A model generated the notes under the pieces. The model made no database searches. It was not told where the DNA came from and saw nothing but the letters and a program-made list of their open reading frames with translations. Made by a program: the position numbers and the translations under genes. This document shows positions 20,135 to 30,687 of a stretch of DNA of 64,000 bases, piece by piece (within the stretch, counting starts at the first letter, position 1; each line of letters begins with the position of its first letter). The DNA comes from Arcanobacterium buesumense (GTDB lineage Bacteria; Actinomycetota; Actinomycetes; Actinomycetales; Actinomycetaceae): NCBI RefSeq assembly GCF_012563545.1, contig NZ_CP050804.1:1054001-1118000 (forward strand). Direction: 5' to 3'.

Positions 20135-20243
20135 CCTGATTAACGTAAGATCGGATGCTGCCGAAGAAAACCTGTGGACAATTAAAAAGTAACCATTTTT
20201 GTGGACAACTCTTGTGCCACAGTTATCTGTCGCAACCCTCGTC

Positions 20244-20249
20244 TACAAT
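20244..20249 (+). promoter_or_regulatory. -10 element, leaderless start of HerA-like ATPase gene
   Basis: TACAAT, five of six bases of the consensus, lies seven bases before ATG 20257. No Shine-Dalgarno sequence is present. The open frame extends to 20155, but that extension has no start signal. The promoter is divergent from that of comEA. Confidence 0.55.
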
Positions 20250-20256
20250 AGCTAGT

Positions 20257-22038
20257 ATGACCACTGAAGCAGAAATCGCCAGACTCAAAGCACAGGCTCT
20301 CGCCGCCCAAGCCGAAGCTGCAGCCGCCCGCGCAGCCGCAGCCCAAGCCCAATTGGAAGCTGCCCAAGCCGAATTAGAAGCTACTCAGACTCCATTAGCC
20401 GACGAACAAACACCTAGCAATAACGCAACATTTAGCGAATATGCTAACCACGTCGCCCGCGAGTACACATTTTCTGGTACGTCTTTTACCCTTGGCACCT
20501 ATCTTGAAGATGGCCATCCACTATCAGATATCCGTATTTCATTGCCCATCGGCATGCTCAACCGTCACGGACTTGTTGCCGGAGCAACTGGGACCGGCAA
20601 AACTCGCACCTTGCAATATCTTGCCGAAGGTTTATCGACCGCTGGAGTCCCCGTCTTTGTCACTGATATTAAAGGTGATCTTACCGGTCTGCTAGAACCT
20701 GGAACGCCGTCGGAAAAACTACGTCAACGCGTCCAATCCCAAGGCCAAGAATGGACACCAAATAGTTTCCCCACTGAGCTATACACTTTAGGAGGAGTCG
20801 GAGAAGGCATCCCTATTCGCACAACTATTTCTGATTTCGGTCCACTCCTTCTCGCAAAAATTTTAGGTCTCAATGACACTCAGGAATCTGCCCTCTCACT
20901 CATTTTTCATTGGGCTGATACCGAACGCTTAGCACTAATAGATCTCAGCGACTTGCGCGCAGTAGTTACCTATCTAACTTCCCCAGAAGGAAAAGATGAA
21001 CTAACTGCCATTGGCGGAATTGCCAGTGCCACCGCGGGTGTTATTTTACGTAAAGTCTCTGAGTTACAAGCTCAAGGTGCAGAAGATTTCTTTGGCGAAC
21101 CCGCTTTCGATGTCACTGATTTTATTCGGCATGCTCACGACGGACGCGGGATCATATCTGCTCTTGAACTTCCTGATGTACAATCACGTCCCGCCTTATT
21201 TTCTACATTTATCATGTGGCTTTTGGCTGAGCTTTTCCAGACTTTGCCAGAACAAGGTGATTCCGACACTCCCAAACTTGTCTTTTTCTTCGACGAAGCA
21301 CACCTTCTTTTCGATGGCGCTTCAACTGAGTTTGTCAACCAGGTGATCCGCACTGTTCGGCTTATCCGTTCCAAGGGAGTTGGTATCTTTTTCGTGACAC
21401 AAACACCAAAAGATCTTCCTGCCGATGTTCTGGGACAGCTCGGGGCAAAAATCCAACACGCGCTACGTGCACATACGCCAAAAGACATCAAAGCATTGCG
21501 GGATACCGTGAAAACATTCCCTATCTCGCCACTAGAACTAGAAGACATTTTACCTAATCTTGGAACAGGCGAAGCGCTTGTTACCATACTTGATGATAAA
21601 GGTCGCCCCTCACCCGTAGTTCCCACTCGTATCTGGGCTCCGGCGGCCGTCATGGGCGTTGCATCGTCTCAGTCGATTTCTGCTGCTATCGCAGAATCTA
21701 CAGTGCGAGAAAAGTACGCACATCGAGTAGACCCAGAATCCGCCTACGAACTGCTCCAAGGACGGATTAATGCCCAGCAAGAGGCAAAGTTGCTAGCCCA
21801 AGCTCAGGAAGAAGCCCGAAAGGAAAACGACCGCTTAGCCCGAGAATTAGAAAAACAGATTGCAGCAGAAGAACGTGCAGCTCAACGAGAGTATGCTCGA
21901 CGGTTGAAACAAGCAGAAAAAGAAGCGGAACGGCAAGCAAAACGCCGCGAGTCAATCGTCGACTCCATGGTGAAATCTGCTGGGCGTACACTAGCAAGAG
22001 AAATAACTCGTGGACTATTTGGCACACGGCGCCGATGA
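20257..22038 (+). CDS. HerA-like ATPase (DUF853 family)
   Basis: 593 residues. An alanine/glutamate-rich coiled coil (about 3-48) is followed by an FtsK/HerA-type ATPase with Walker A GATGTGKT (109-116), ITDIKGD and Walker B VFFFDEAHLLFD, then FVTQTPKDLP and the DUF853 signature DVLGQLGAKIQHALRA. A long charged coiled coil (about 505-580) ends the protein. Relatives are widespread and annotated as helicase HerA-like or DUF853; their role is poorly known and they usually lack the NurA partner, as here. It is flanked by comEA (divergent) and galM (convergent), so context says little. Confidence 0.88.
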   Translation: MTTEAEIARLKAQALAAQAEAAAARAAAAQAQLEAAQAELEATQTPLADEQTPSNNATFSEYANHVAREYTFSGTSFTLGTYLEDGHPLSDIRISLPIGMLNRHGLVAGATGTGKTRTLQYLAEGLSTAGVPVFVTDIKGDLTGLLEPGTPSEKLRQRVQSQGQEWTPNSFPTELYTLGGVGEGIPIRTTISDFGPLLLAKILGLNDTQESALSLIFHWADTERLALIDLSDLRAVVTYLTSPEGKDELTAIGGIASATAGVILRKVSELQAQGAEDFFGEPAFDVTDFIRHAHDGRGIISALELPDVQSRPALFSTFIMWLLAELFQTLPEQGDSDTPKLVFFFDEAHLLFDGASTEFVNQVIRTVRLIRSKGVGIFFVTQTPKDLPADVLGQLGAKIQHALRAHTPKDIKALRDTVKTFPISPLELEDILPNLGTGEALVTILDDKGRPSPVVPTRIWAPAAVMGVASSQSISAAIAESTVREKYAHRVDPESAYELLQGRINAQQEAKLLAQAQEEARKENDRLARELEKQIAAEERAAQREYARRLKQAEKEAERQAKRRESIVDSMVKSAGRTLAREITRGLFGTRRR

Positions 22039-22070
22039 CGCGGGCATAGATGTATCTCTCCCAACATGCT

Positions 22071-22105
22071 GGTAGGGCCGGTGGTTGATAACCACCGGCC
22101 CTACC
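22071..22105. terminator. Bidirectional terminator between HerA-like gene and galM
   Basis: Perfect 16-bp GC-rich stem (22071-22086 with 22090-22105) around a 3-base loop, between two convergent genes. No strong U-tract follows. Confidence 0.85.
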
Positions 22106-22118
22106 ACATTCACCACTG

Positions 22119-23087
22119 CTACTTGCGATACGTCAAAGTAACAGTGAGCGTGCGCGCAGTTCCTGGGGCAAGCACGATCGAACCAGCTGCGTCCGGACGA
22201 TTAAAAGCATCAGCAACATGCGATAGTGGCTCAACTGCCACAGATCCGCGAACATTCCGCAGAGCTCCATCCGCGGTATAAATGTGGACCAGTGGTGCTT
22301 CGGCTGGTTCCTGTACGATATCAATTTCAGAATTGGTCGATGGATCACGAAGAACAGTCGTCACGACGCCGTTATCATCTGGAATTAGACCACGGAACGA
22401 GGTATCGAGGGCTGTGCTACCCAAGAAATCTAGCTGGAAAGGCGCTTTAATGCCAGCATAAGCAGCTTCGCCTGGCCGAGGCACGAGATGGGAATCAAAA
22501 ACAATACGCGTGCGAGCTGGGATGGTCAGAGACATATTTGATGCCCGCGAACCCGGGAATCGCAGGTATGGATGCCACCCAATAGCGAACGGAATGCCAT
22601 GCAGATAATCGTGGGTGGCAACAAACGAGACAGTTAAATGCTCTTCGCCATTAGCCCCGGTGTCCAACGAAAAGGTGACAGAAAGTTCGAAAGACCAGGG
22701 ATATCCGGGAGAACCAGGAAAAGTATGAGTCAACGTCAAAGCGTCCTCAGTGTTCGTTGCAGTGAAGTCAGCTTGACCGACAAGACCGTGCGCCGCACCA
22801 GCGGGTAGCTCATTGACTTCGTATGTTTCTCCGTCGAAAACATACGAAGATCCAGTTAGCCGGCCTGGCCATGGTGCCATAACTTTAGACCGTGCATCGC
22901 GACCATCATCAAACTCTGCCCGCGACTCATAGCCGTCAATAACATTGAAATCTGGCCGTGGTTCCCACGAAATCAACGTCGCGCCACGCTCAACAATAAG
23001 TGCACTCGCACCACTAGCGGAGGTAAGTCGCCACGCAGATAACCCATCAAATTCAGTTGCTTCGATTGTCGTACCAGCCATTGACAT
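22119..23087 (-). CDS. Aldose 1-epimerase family protein
   Basis: 322-residue beta-sandwich protein of the galactose mutarotase family, which interconverts alpha and beta anomers of aldoses. Visible motifs are GRLTGSSYVF, AHGLVG with the probable catalytic His, HDYLHGIPFAIGWHPYLR and a C-terminal FNRPDAAGSIVLAPG. ATG 23087 is used, with GAGAAG five bases upstream. It stands alone, convergent to the HerA-like gene, so the sugar is not indicated by context. Confidence 0.88.
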   Translation of the reverse strand: MSMAGTTIEATEFDGLSAWRLTSASGASALIVERGATLISWEPRPDFNVIDGYESRAEFDDGRDARSKVMAPWPGRLTGSSYVFDGETYEVNELPAGAAHGLVGQADFTATNTEDALTLTHTFPGSPGYPWSFELSVTFSLDTGANGEEHLTVSFVATHDYLHGIPFAIGWHPYLRFPGSRASNMSLTIPARTRIVFDSHLVPRPGEAAYAGIKAPFQLDFLGSTALDTSFRGLIPDDNGVVTTVLRDPSTNSEIDIVQEPAEAPLVHIYTADGALRNVRGSVAVEPLSHVADAFNRPDAAGSIVLAPGTARTLTVTLTYRK

Positions 23088-23257
23088 CACAGCTTCTCAC
23101 TTTCACTCGTTTTGCTTCAGTGTACATATGTAGCCTAGGTTTTCGTAATAGCTTACTCTTTTTTAGCCCGCAAGCGAAAGCCCACACCTATATTGCCACT
23201 AACTTGCGAAAACCTTCGATAATATCGGCCTTTTTAAACGCATCTCGACAGATATGC

Positions 23258-23293
23258 GTATGCGGCCAGGATAAGATGATCCTGACCGCATAC
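23258..23293 (-). terminator. Terminator of leuS
   Basis: 15-bp stem (23258-23272 with 23279-23293, one mismatch or wobble) around a 6-base loop, starting five bases after the leuS stop codon. The rest of 23088-23257 is the galM upstream region, where I see no clear promoter. Confidence 0.8.
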
Positions 23294-23297
23294 ATCA

Positions 23298-26177
23298 TCA
23301 CGGAACTACATTAACAAGGTTTGGTGCTCGCACAATAACTTTACGTGGCTCACCATCGAGATACTGCGATACCTTTTCCGAAGCCAACGCTAATGCTTGT
23401 AGGTCATCATCGGAGATATCGGCCGGAACTTCTAACCGATCACGAACTTTACCCATCACCTGGACAACACACGTCACCGTATCGTCAACTAACAAAGATT
23501 CATCAGTGACTTCAGGGAATGGCTCATACGCCAATGACGTGTCATGTCCTAACCGCTTCCATAGCTCCTCAGCAATATGCGGAGCAATAGGGGCAGTGAG
23601 TAGCACGAGAGTCTCGGCGACTTCCCGAGTAACAGGTTTTCCAGTGACATGATTATTTAGCACAATAATGCGGGCAATGGCAGTATTGATACGCATTGCC
23701 TCGAATTCTTCACGTACGTCGTGAATAGTGCGTGCCATAACCTTAGCGGTTTCCAGATCAGTTTCTTGATCAACAATAACCAGCTCACCGGTTTGCTCGT
23801 CGACGATGTTTCGCCACAACCGTTGCAAGAAACGCTGAGCGCCAACAACAGCGCGGGTTTCCCAAGGACGGTCAGCATCGAGTGGTCCCATCGACATTTC
23901 ATAAACGCGGAAGGTGTCAGCACCATATTGTTCTGCCATATCGTCTGGAGTGACAATATTCTTCAGCGACTTACCCATCTTTCCGTATTCACGATTAACT
24001 GGCTGTCCATTCCATTCGAAGGACACTTCTCCCGAGCCGTCACTAGCCGCTACCTCAGTGACTTCATCGGCTGGCACATATTGGCCACGTGAATCGGTAT
24101 AAGCATACGCCTGAACGTACCCTTGATTAAATAGCTTATGGAATGGCTCACTAGAGCTTAAGTATCCTAGATCGAAAAGAACCTTGTGCCAGAAACGGGC
24201 ATAGAGCAAATGCAAAACTGCATGTTCCACACCACCAATGTAAAGATCCGTACCGCCAGCAGGTTTACGTTCTTTCGGTCCCATCCAGTACTCTTCATTT
24301 TCCGGAGCGATAAACTGTTGAGTATTTAACGGATCAATATAGCGCAATTCGTACCAGCATGAGCCGGCCCAATTTGGCATAGTATTTGTTTCGCGGGTGT
24401 ATTTTTTCAGGCCATCGCCTAAATCGAGTTCAACATTCACCCAGTCAGTTAACCGGCCTAATGGCGGTTCTGGTTCAGAATCTGCATCTTCTGGATCAAA
24501 TGATCGAGGTGAGTAATCTGGAGTATCTGGTAATTCTACCGGGAGCATTGAATCGGGAAGAGAATGAGCTACCCCATCTTCGTCATACACAATCGGGAAC
24601 GGTTCACCCCAGTAACGCTGCCGAGAAAATAACCAGTCACGCAATCGGTAAGTGATGGCGGAGGCACCTACACCTTTTTCTTCCAACCACTGGGTAATCT
24701 TAGCTTTACCAGCTTCTTTATCTAGGCCGTTTAGCGATATCTCATCGTTTTCAGAATTGATAATCGCACCATCGCCAGTCCAAGCTGACTGCCCATCAAA
24801 ATCTTCTGGAGTTTCGATGGTCGGAATAACTGGAACGTTGTATGCCTTGGCGAAATCGAAATCACGTTGGTCCCCAGAGGGCACTGCCATAATGGCTCCC
24901 GTACCATAGCCCATCATCACATAATCAGCAGTGAAGACTGGAACCTGAGCCCCATTAACTGGATTCGTTGCAAAGATACCCGTAAATACGCCAGTCTTCG
25001 TCTTATCGACGTCGGCACGTTCTTTATCTGATTTACGTGAAGCTGCGCGTTGATAGTCCTTGACCGCCGAAGCTGGATCTTGTGCTCCCCCGGTCCACTC
25101 CGCTCGCGTATTAGCTGGCCACTGTGCCGGAATTGCAGGCCCTGCCAGCATAGGGTGCTCTGGCGAAACAACCATAAAGGTTGCTCCGAAAAGCGTATCT
25201 GGACGGGTAGTAAACACTGTGAGCTTGTGGTCCTTATCAGCACCATGGGCCGTAAAGTCAACATGAGCACCATGCGATTTACCGATCCAATTTCGTTGCA
25301 TAGAGCGTACTTTTTCCGGCCAGTCAACTTTATCTAAATCTGCCGCAAGGCGATCAGAATAAGCGGTAATACGCATCATCCATTGGCGTAGATTCCGCTT
25401 GAAAACAGGGAAATTACCCCGTTCTGAGCGTCCTTCCGCAGTCACTTCTTCATTTGCCAACACAGTGCCGAGACCCGGCGCCCAGTTCACGGGAGCGTAA
25501 TCGATATATGCTAATCGACGGCTATCAATGGCACTCTGACGCTGTTGGACAGTCATATCCGCCCATGCAACGCCGGATGGAGTAGGGATTGAACCGTCCT
25601 CATATCCAGCTATAAGTTCACTAATCGGCCGCGCACGACCTACCGTTCCTGGCTCACGGCCAGGAGCCTGCTCATCATACCAAGCATTGAAAATCTGGGA
25701 GAATATCCATTGCGTCCACCCCACAAACACGGTGTCAGTTGTCGCGATTGAACGACGCTTTTCGTGCGACATCCCCAATCGGCGTAGCTGAGAGCGCATG
25801 TTGTCAATGTTTTGCTCTGTGGTAATTCGTGGATGCTGGCCTGTTTGCACTGCAAATTGTTCGGCTGGCAAACCAAAAGCATCAAAGCCCATCGTGTACA
25901 AGACATTCTTTCCTTGCATACGATGATAGCGGGCTAAACAATCGGTTGCGATAAACCCTAATGGGTGGCCAACATGCAAACCTTTTCCAGATGGATACGG
26001 GAACATGTCAAGGAGGAAATAGGTATCATCAGCTAGCTTTCCCTCACCCGCGAGTTCGCCTACGGGATTTGGTGCATTGAATGTTTCTTCGCTTTCCCAC
26101 CGGTCTTGCCAAGACGCTTCGATCTTATTGGCAAGTTCGGCAGTATAGCGATATGGGAAGCTACCTGTTGCCGACAT
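23298..26177 (-). CDS. leuS: Leucyl-tRNA synthetase
   Basis: Class I aminoacyl-tRNA synthetase of 959 residues that charges tRNA-Leu. The HIGH motif is HVGH (68-71) in [16 protein letters not shown], and the KMSKS motif is the variant GKMGKSLKN. The editing domain includes [14 protein letters not shown], and the anticodon-binding and C-terminal domains are complete. ATG 26177 is chosen because AAGGAG is four bases upstream; the frame extends back to 26267 without support. It is divergent from the HIT gene. Confidence 0.97.
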   Translation of the reverse strand: MSATGSFPYRYTAELANKIEASWQDRWESEETFNAPNPVGELAGEGKLADDTYFLLDMFPYPSGKGLHVGHPLGFIATDCLARYHRMQGKNVLYTMGFDAFGLPAEQFAVQTGQHPRITTEQNIDNMRSQLRRLGMSHEKRRSIATTDTVFVGWTQWIFSQIFNAWYDEQAPGREPGTVGRARPISELIAGYEDGSIPTPSGVAWADMTVQQRQSAIDSRRLAYIDYAPVNWAPGLGTVLANEEVTAEGRSERGNFPVFKRNLRQWMMRITAYSDRLAADLDKVDWPEKVRSMQRNWIGKSHGAHVDFTAHGADKDHKLTVFTTRPDTLFGATFMVVSPEHPMLAGPAIPAQWPANTRAEWTGGAQDPASAVKDYQRAASRKSDKERADVDKTKTGVFTGIFATNPVNGAQVPVFTADYVMMGYGTGAIMAVPSGDQRDFDFAKAYNVPVIPTIETPEDFDGQSAWTGDGAIINSENDEISLNGLDKEAGKAKITQWLEEKGVGASAITYRLRDWLFSRQRYWGEPFPIVYDEDGVAHSLPDSMLPVELPDTPDYSPRSFDPEDADSEPEPPLGRLTDWVNVELDLGDGLKKYTRETNTMPNWAGSCWYELRYIDPLNTQQFIAPENEEYWMGPKERKPAGGTDLYIGGVEHAVLHLLYARFWHKVLFDLGYLSSSEPFHKLFNQGYVQAYAYTDSRGQYVPADEVTEVAASDGSGEVSFEWNGQPVNREYGKMGKSLKNIVTPDDMAEQYGADTFRVYEMSMGPLDADRPWETRAVVGAQRFLQRLWRNIVDEQTGELVIVDQETDLETAKVMARTIHDVREEFEAMRINTAIARIIVLNNHVTGKPVTREVAETLVLLTAPIAPHIAEELWKRLGHDTSLAYEPFPEVTDESLLVDDTVTCVVQVMGKVRDRLEVPADISDDDLQALALASEKVSQYLDGEPRKVIVRAPNLVNVVP

Positions 26178-26281
26178 GATTCTCCTTATTATTGTTTCAA
26201 AATCATTAATATCCATGGTATCGCAGGCAACCGACATTCTTTGCCTAACGCACGTGTGATCCATCAAACGTCTAAACGCGC

Positions 26282-26287
26282 TAGACT
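26282..26287 (+). promoter_or_regulatory. -10 element, leaderless start of HIT gene
   Basis: TAGACT fits the actinobacterial TANNNT motif and lies six bases before ATG 26294. No ribosome binding site is present. Confidence 0.55.
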
Positions 26288-26293
26288 GGATCT

Positions 26294-26731
26294 ATGAGTA
26301 GTATATTTACAAAAATTATCGCCGGCGAATATCCCGGAAAATTTGTTTGGGCAGATGACGACGTCGTCGTTATGGCAACGATTGAACCGGTACGTCCCGG
26401 TCACGTGATGGTTATTCCTCGCGCTGAAGTCGCAAAATTTAGCGACGTCGAACCACGCGTTTTTGCTCATGCTATGAACGTGGCACAAATTATTGCCCGC
26501 GCTCAAGAAAAAGCCTTCGACGTCGAACGCGCAGTAGTAACGATTCTAGGTTTTGAAGTGCCACATACCCATGTTCACGTCATTCCTGCGGAATCTGAGC
26601 AAGCCGCCGATCTCCATAATGCCAATCCAGCCCCCGCGGCAGACATTACTCAAGCTATGATGACGCTTCGTAGTGCTCTTGTAGAACTCGGCTATGGCGA
26701 ATACGTTCCAGAATATATGGACGCGCTATAA
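26294..26731 (+). CDS. HIT family nucleotide-binding hydrolase
   Basis: 145-residue member of the histidine triad family, with the triad H91-T-H93-V-H95 followed by VIP. Such proteins hydrolyse AMP-linked compounds such as adenosine phosphoramidates or ApnA; the exact substrate is unknown. The conserved N-terminal part (IIAGEYPGKFVWADDD, RPGHVMVIPR) is complete. It converges on the VKOR gene, only eight bases apart. Confidence 0.92.
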   Translation: MSSIFTKIIAGEYPGKFVWADDDVVVMATIEPVRPGHVMVIPRAEVAKFSDVEPRVFAHAMNVAQIIARAQEKAFDVERAVVTILGFEVPHTHVHVIPAESEQAADLHNANPAPAADITQAMMTLRSALVELGYGEYVPEYMDAL

Positions 26732-26739
26732 TTTTCGTT

Positions 26740-27420
26740 TTACGCGAAGAAAAGCGGTAGCTGATCCCAGAAAACAACAACGACTAAGACAATAATTAGT
26801 CCATATCCAAAGCCGACGCCGATCCATCGATTGCGCACATATGCGCGACCGGCGTCGGCAAACTTTTGTCCAAAGTGACCGGCCTGTGCGCTACGTGCGG
26901 TGACGTGAACGAAAAGCATGATTGTTACCAGCCACGTCACAAAGCAGTATGGACACAATGATCCCTCAACAACGAAACTTTGGTACATAAACCACACAAC
27001 CCACACCATGCCGGCAAGCAGACCGCCACATAGCGCTTGCCATAACCACCGCGCAAACTGGGCACGGGAAACCAAAGCTAAGCCGAGAGCTGTAATACCG
27101 GCAAAGAATGCTAAGCCGTAGACCGAATTAGATACCCCAAAAAATACTTCATTTTGCCAAGTTCCAACCCATTTACCGCATCCCACTAGCGGGTTAATAT
27201 CGCAAGGTAAAACGCTGTCGGGATGGGTTAGTTTTTGCTTTTCCGCAACAAGAAGCGAAATTGCCGCCCATATCCCAATTGCACCACAGATCGTCATCAA
27301 CCAAGCAAAGCCAGATTCGGCTCCCCCAGCAATTTGGTGTGCAGTCGGACGAGATTCATATTTGGCAATCCGAGCATCAATCTCAGTTTCGCTTAGTTCT
27401 GACAACGTCTTCTTAGCCAT
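26740..27420 (-). CDS. Vitamin K epoxide reductase (VKOR) family membrane protein
   Basis: 226-residue protein with five predicted membrane segments and the four redox cysteines of bacterial VKOR: C73 and C81 in the periplasmic loop (PCDINPLVGC) and the CxxC motif C156-P-Y-C159. In actinobacteria VKOR reoxidises the extracytoplasmic disulfide-forming protein DsbA, passing electrons to menaquinone. ATG 27420 is used; it overlaps the end of the HAD gene in ATGGCTAA, implying coupling, and AAGGAAC lies upstream. No DsbA-like gene adjoins it. Confidence 0.9.
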   Translation of the reverse strand: MAKKTLSELSETEIDARIAKYESRPTAHQIAGGAESGFAWLMTICGAIGIWAAISLLVAEKQKLTHPDSVLPCDINPLVGCGKWVGTWQNEVFFGVSNSVYGLAFFAGITALGLALVSRAQFARWLWQALCGGLLAGMVWVVWFMYQSFVVEGSLCPYCFVTWLVTIMLFVHVTARSAQAGHFGQKFADAGRAYVRNRWIGVGFGYGLIIVLVVVVFWDQLPLFFA

Positions 27421-28180
27421 TGTTTGTTCCTTGCTCATCAACATACCTCATAACAAATCTAGCAGTATCTTCCCACCCATGAACCTGATGAGCAGCTATT
27501 CCTAGTTTCAACACCGGATAGTCATTTCCGCCCTCATCTAACCGATCCCCGATAAAAAGCATATCGGCAACGGCAATTCCAGTTTGTTGTGCAAGCTGAG
27601 AAATACCATAGGCTTTGTCAACACCTGCGCGAGTAATATCAACCGATGTTGAACCGCCAGAACGCACTTCCAAATCCGGCAAGTCTTGAGCGACTGCTTG
27701 CCGGAGAGCTTCTTTTTTAGTTCGGTTCGGATCCCACGCCTTTTTGGCTTCTACTGGCGCTTGTTGTCCCAGTGCGGAAAATGTAATTTGTGAACCGCGA
27801 TCTTCAAGAATTGGTCCCCACGTCTGCGCTTCCCATAGTCCTAGTTGTTTCGCTCGTTTTTCTAAGGAGGCTAAGGCTGCTTGGCGTTCGTGCTCAGACA
27901 GGTCCTGAGCATATATTGTCCACCATTGGCCATCAATATACCTCAGATACCGCGTTCCGCAGGTGGGCATAAGATGCAATTTTTCCAGCTGATGTTCATC
28001 TGCTCCTAGGTTATCTAACAACTGGGTAGAAAACTGAGCAAACTGCCCTCCGGAAATGACGCATACCTCGGTGATGTCAAGGAGTCGACGTAGCGCATGA
28101 GCCATCGGTTGCGGTAAAGGAGACTTAGACGGAGCTAACGTATCGTCTAAATCGAAGGCGATTAACTTGTAGTGTGTCAT
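27413..28180 (-). CDS. HAD-IIB family phosphatase, phosphomannomutase-like
   Basis: 255-residue haloacid-dehalogenase-type hydrolase. The nucleophile motif is FDLDDTLAPSKSPL, motif II VISGGQFAQF, and the acidic metal site GDRLDEGGNDYPV. The cap region (ILEDRGSQITFSALGQ, GGSTSVDITRAGVDKAYG) resembles eukaryotic-type phosphomannomutases, so a sugar phosphate is a likely substrate. Mutase activity is not established by sequence. The start at 28180 has GGAG four bases upstream. It precedes and is coupled to the VKOR gene. Confidence 0.85.
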   Translation of the reverse strand: MTHYKLIAFDLDDTLAPSKSPLPQPMAHALRRLLDITEVCVISGGQFAQFSTQLLDNLGADEHQLEKLHLMPTCGTRYLRYIDGQWWTIYAQDLSEHERQAALASLEKRAKQLGLWEAQTWGPILEDRGSQITFSALGQQAPVEAKKAWDPNRTKKEALRQAVAQDLPDLEVRSGGSTSVDITRAGVDKAYGISQLAQQTGIAVADMLFIGDRLDEGGNDYPVLKLGIAAHQVHGWEDTARFVMRYVDEQGTNNG

Positions 28181-28274
28181 AGTTCTCCATGGTTGTTTTA
28201 TTTTGATCATTCAGCTCGAATACCACCAACTAATTGGTAAGCTAGAGACATTCTACGCATGTAAGGAGCGTTTT

Positions 28275-29546
28275 ATGCAGGCAAGTTCGAATGACCATAC
28301 CTCTGTCCACCGAGTTCCACAGCCGTTGGTCACTGCGGCCGCGTGGTCATGGCGATTAATCGTCGTAGCTATTGTCTTAGCCACAGCAGGTTGGCTCAGT
28401 TTACATTTTTATACCATTATCATTTCTACGATGGTGACGCTCCTACTGGCAGTCATCTTAGAGCCTTTTGCCAGCGGATTAATGAAACGTCTGAAGTTTC
28501 CTGCTGGATTAGCAGCAACGGCGACGCTTCTGCTCTTGATTTCTTTTATTGGCCTTCTTATTTGGGGCTCAAGCGTTGGCATCATTTCCGGTTTCTCCGA
28601 AGTTTCTGACCAAATATACGCCGGTATGAATACAATCATCGACGAGGTAACCCGGCGTTTTCCAGACATTGGGAACCAAGTTAACGAAGCTTGGAACTCC
28701 TTACAACACACACTAACGAATAATTCAGGGCATATTCTTGGCGGTGTGGTAGCAGTTGGCTCAACTGTCACTTCAGCACTAACTGGTTTTATTTTGGTGA
28801 TTTTCACTCTTTTCTTCTTCCTCAAAGATGGCCGCCGGCTGTGGCGCTGGTGTGTTCGACTTTTACCGTTGCACTATCAAAACTCTGCAAATGAAGCCGG
28901 TATCCGAGCTTGGGTCATGATTGGTAACTACACACGCACGCAAGCAATAGTGGCTTTTGTTGACGCTGTTGGTATCGCAGTCATTGCTATATTCCTCAAG
29001 ACCCCATTAGGCCTCGCTTTCCCCATCGGAGTTATCGTCTTTTTAGCGGCTTTTATCCCTGTTGTTGGTGCTTTCCTTTCCGGTTTCGTTGCAGTCATCA
29101 TTGTTTTAGTCAACACTCAATCATTCTTTATGGCTGGCATGATGGTGGTCGGAATTGTAGTTGTCCAACAAATTGAAGGAAATCTACTTCAGCCAATTTT
29201 GCAAGGAAATGCGCTAAACATTCATCCGCTCACTATTGTTCTTATTGTTGCTGGCGGTTCTTCAGTTGCCGGTATCGTAGGCGCACTATTCAGTGTCCCA
29301 ATAGTTGCCGCGATCAACGTTATTGTTCTATATCTACGCGGTCACGATCTTTACCCATACTTGGCTACGATGGAAGACCGCCCTGGTGGACCACCACGCG
29401 ACTTTTTAGAATTACGTACGCAGTACTGGCAAGCATTCGATGAGAATATTGCCCAATCTCAATCGCCACAAGAACGACGAGCATACAAGCGCGCTCAACT
29501 CACTCGAAAGTTGAATAACATCGTCGGCAGATCGACAAAGGGATAA
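28275..29546 (+). CDS. AI-2E (PerM) family transporter
   Basis: 423-residue membrane protein of the AI-2E/PerM family, with about eight helices and the conserved stretches GLAFPIGVIVFLAAFIPVVG, QQIEGNLLQPILQGNALNIHP and GIVGALFSVPIVAAINVI. Members export signals, ions or other small molecules; few substrates are known. ATG 28275 follows AAGGAG by six bases. Divergent from the HAD-VKOR pair and 94 bases upstream of deoD. Confidence 0.9.
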   Translation: MQASSNDHTSVHRVPQPLVTAAAWSWRLIVVAIVLATAGWLSLHFYTIIISTMVTLLLAVILEPFASGLMKRLKFPAGLAATATLLLLISFIGLLIWGSSVGIISGFSEVSDQIYAGMNTIIDEVTRRFPDIGNQVNEAWNSLQHTLTNNSGHILGGVVAVGSTVTSALTGFILVIFTLFFFLKDGRRLWRWCVRLLPLHYQNSANEAGIRAWVMIGNYTRTQAIVAFVDAVGIAVIAIFLKTPLGLAFPIGVIVFLAAFIPVVGAFLSGFVAVIIVLVNTQSFFMAGMMVVGIVVVQQIEGNLLQPILQGNALNIHPLTIVLIVAGGSSVAGIVGALFSVPIVAAINVIVLYLRGHDLYPYLATMEDRPGGPPRDFLELRTQYWQAFDENIAQSQSPQERRAYKRAQLTRKLNNIVGRSTKG

Positions 29547-29640
29547 CTTTCCTCCACGCTTGTCATAGATAAGTGTGAGAGTATGGAAATATAGCGAGCA
29601 TTTAGCTCACCCTATTAGAAAGTAGAAAGGGATAATCTCC

Positions 29641-30348
29641 ATGGCAACTCCACATATTAATGCCGAACTAGGTGATTTCGCACCGGCAGTTTTAATGCCA
29701 GGCGATCCAAAACGCGCAGCTCGCATGACTGAACTCTTGATGCCAGATGCCCGACTGGTATCTGATGTGCGCGGAATCCTCGGCTTCACTGGCGAAGTTA
29801 ATGGAAAACCACTATCAATTATGGCATCAGGTATGGGACAGCCTTCGCTTTCCATTTACGTTAATGAGCTCTTCATGCACTATGACGTGAAACGAATAAT
29901 TCGTGTAGGAACCGCTGGAGGGCTGTCACCAAAGGTCAAAGTTGGTGATGTTATTATCGCCAATGGCGCACACTATGAAGGTGTCATGAATACCTATCTC
30001 ACCCCTAACACACATTTTTCCGCAGTTGCTTCCTATGAGCTTGTTCGCGCAGCGGCGGATGCCGCTGGTGAGGATGACACCGTTGTTGTAGGCCCAATTG
30101 TTTCACGTGACCGTTTCTATGGTGTTGATCCGGCAGATAATGATGCTCTTGCTCGGGTTGGTTGCCTTGGTGCTGAAATGGAAGCCGGTGCACTATATGG
30201 CTTAGCAGCTCAATATGACCGCCAGGCACTTGCAGTCTTGACCGTTTCAGACCACATCACCGTTCCAGGCCAAGATATGACTGCTGAAGAACGGGAAAAT
30301 AAGTTCCAAAAGGCACTTGAACTAGCAGTTGCTGCTGCTCATTGCTAA
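29641..30348 (+). CDS. deoD: DeoD-type purine nucleoside phosphorylase
   Basis: 235-residue hexameric-type phosphorylase that splits purine (deoxy)nucleosides with phosphate. The N-terminus MATPHINAELGDFAPAVLMP is diagnostic for DeoD. Also present are GDPKRA, a phosphate-binding RVGTAGGL, and GAEMEAGALYGLAA with the ribose-binding Glu; VSDHI follows with the catalytic Asp. It has a ribosome binding site-like AAAGGGA upstream. It stands alone as a salvage gene. Confidence 0.95.
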   Translation: MATPHINAELGDFAPAVLMPGDPKRAARMTELLMPDARLVSDVRGILGFTGEVNGKPLSIMASGMGQPSLSIYVNELFMHYDVKRIIRVGTAGGLSPKVKVGDVIIANGAHYEGVMNTYLTPNTHFSAVASYELVRAAADAAGEDDTVVVGPIVSRDRFYGVDPADNDALARVGCLGAEMEAGALYGLAAQYDRQALAVLTVSDHITVPGQDMTAEERENKFQKALELAVAAAHC

Positions 30349-30370
30349 TCTTCACTATCTTATAGCTTAT

Positions 30371-30405
30371 GTTGTGCCTTCGGCAGTTCTTGCCGAAGGC
30401 ACAAC
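30371..30405 (+). terminator. Terminator of deoD
   Basis: Perfect 15-bp stem (30371-30385 with 30391-30405) around GTTCT, 22 bases after the deoD stop and followed by GCTTT. Confidence 0.85.
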
Positions 30406-30687
30406 GCTTTCCTGGCTAGAATCAGATTTTTCGCAATAAGATACCGCCAATGGAAAGACTTCCACCACTTGATGCGTATCCCTGCGAAATGTAGGTAGGA
30501 CAGTTATCTGGCTATTCTCAACATATTGTTCTCTCATATTTCCATCTTTGCACCTGGTTCCGACATACTTTGATGTCGGCTATCCCTTTCTGCCGAACTG
30601 CCAGTCAGACCTCTAATCGCACATCTGTGAAGAGTATGATGTCCATCATTTGGGATAGTTTGCTTTTAATCAGCTAACATGGAACGG
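30406..30687. other. Gene-free interval upstream of met riboswitch
   Basis: Nothing recognisable as a gene. A short hairpin lies at 30560-30579 (7-bp stem CCGACAT/ATGTCGG). A 56-codon minus-strand frame (30367-30537) has no ribosome binding site and reads into the deoD terminator; I do not regard it as a gene. Confidence 0.4.

Noticed and set aside
21135-21653. 172-codon frame antisense to the HerA-like gene
   Set aside because: Lies fully inside a well supported gene; composition is that of a shadow frame and it has no homology I can see.
24917-25327. 136-codon frame inside leuS on the same strand
   Set aside because: Shadow of leuS in another frame; no start signal.
30367-30537. 56-codon minus-strand frame upstream of the met riboswitch
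   Set aside because: No ribosome binding site, no recognisable sequence, and its end is the deoD terminator hairpin; probably chance.
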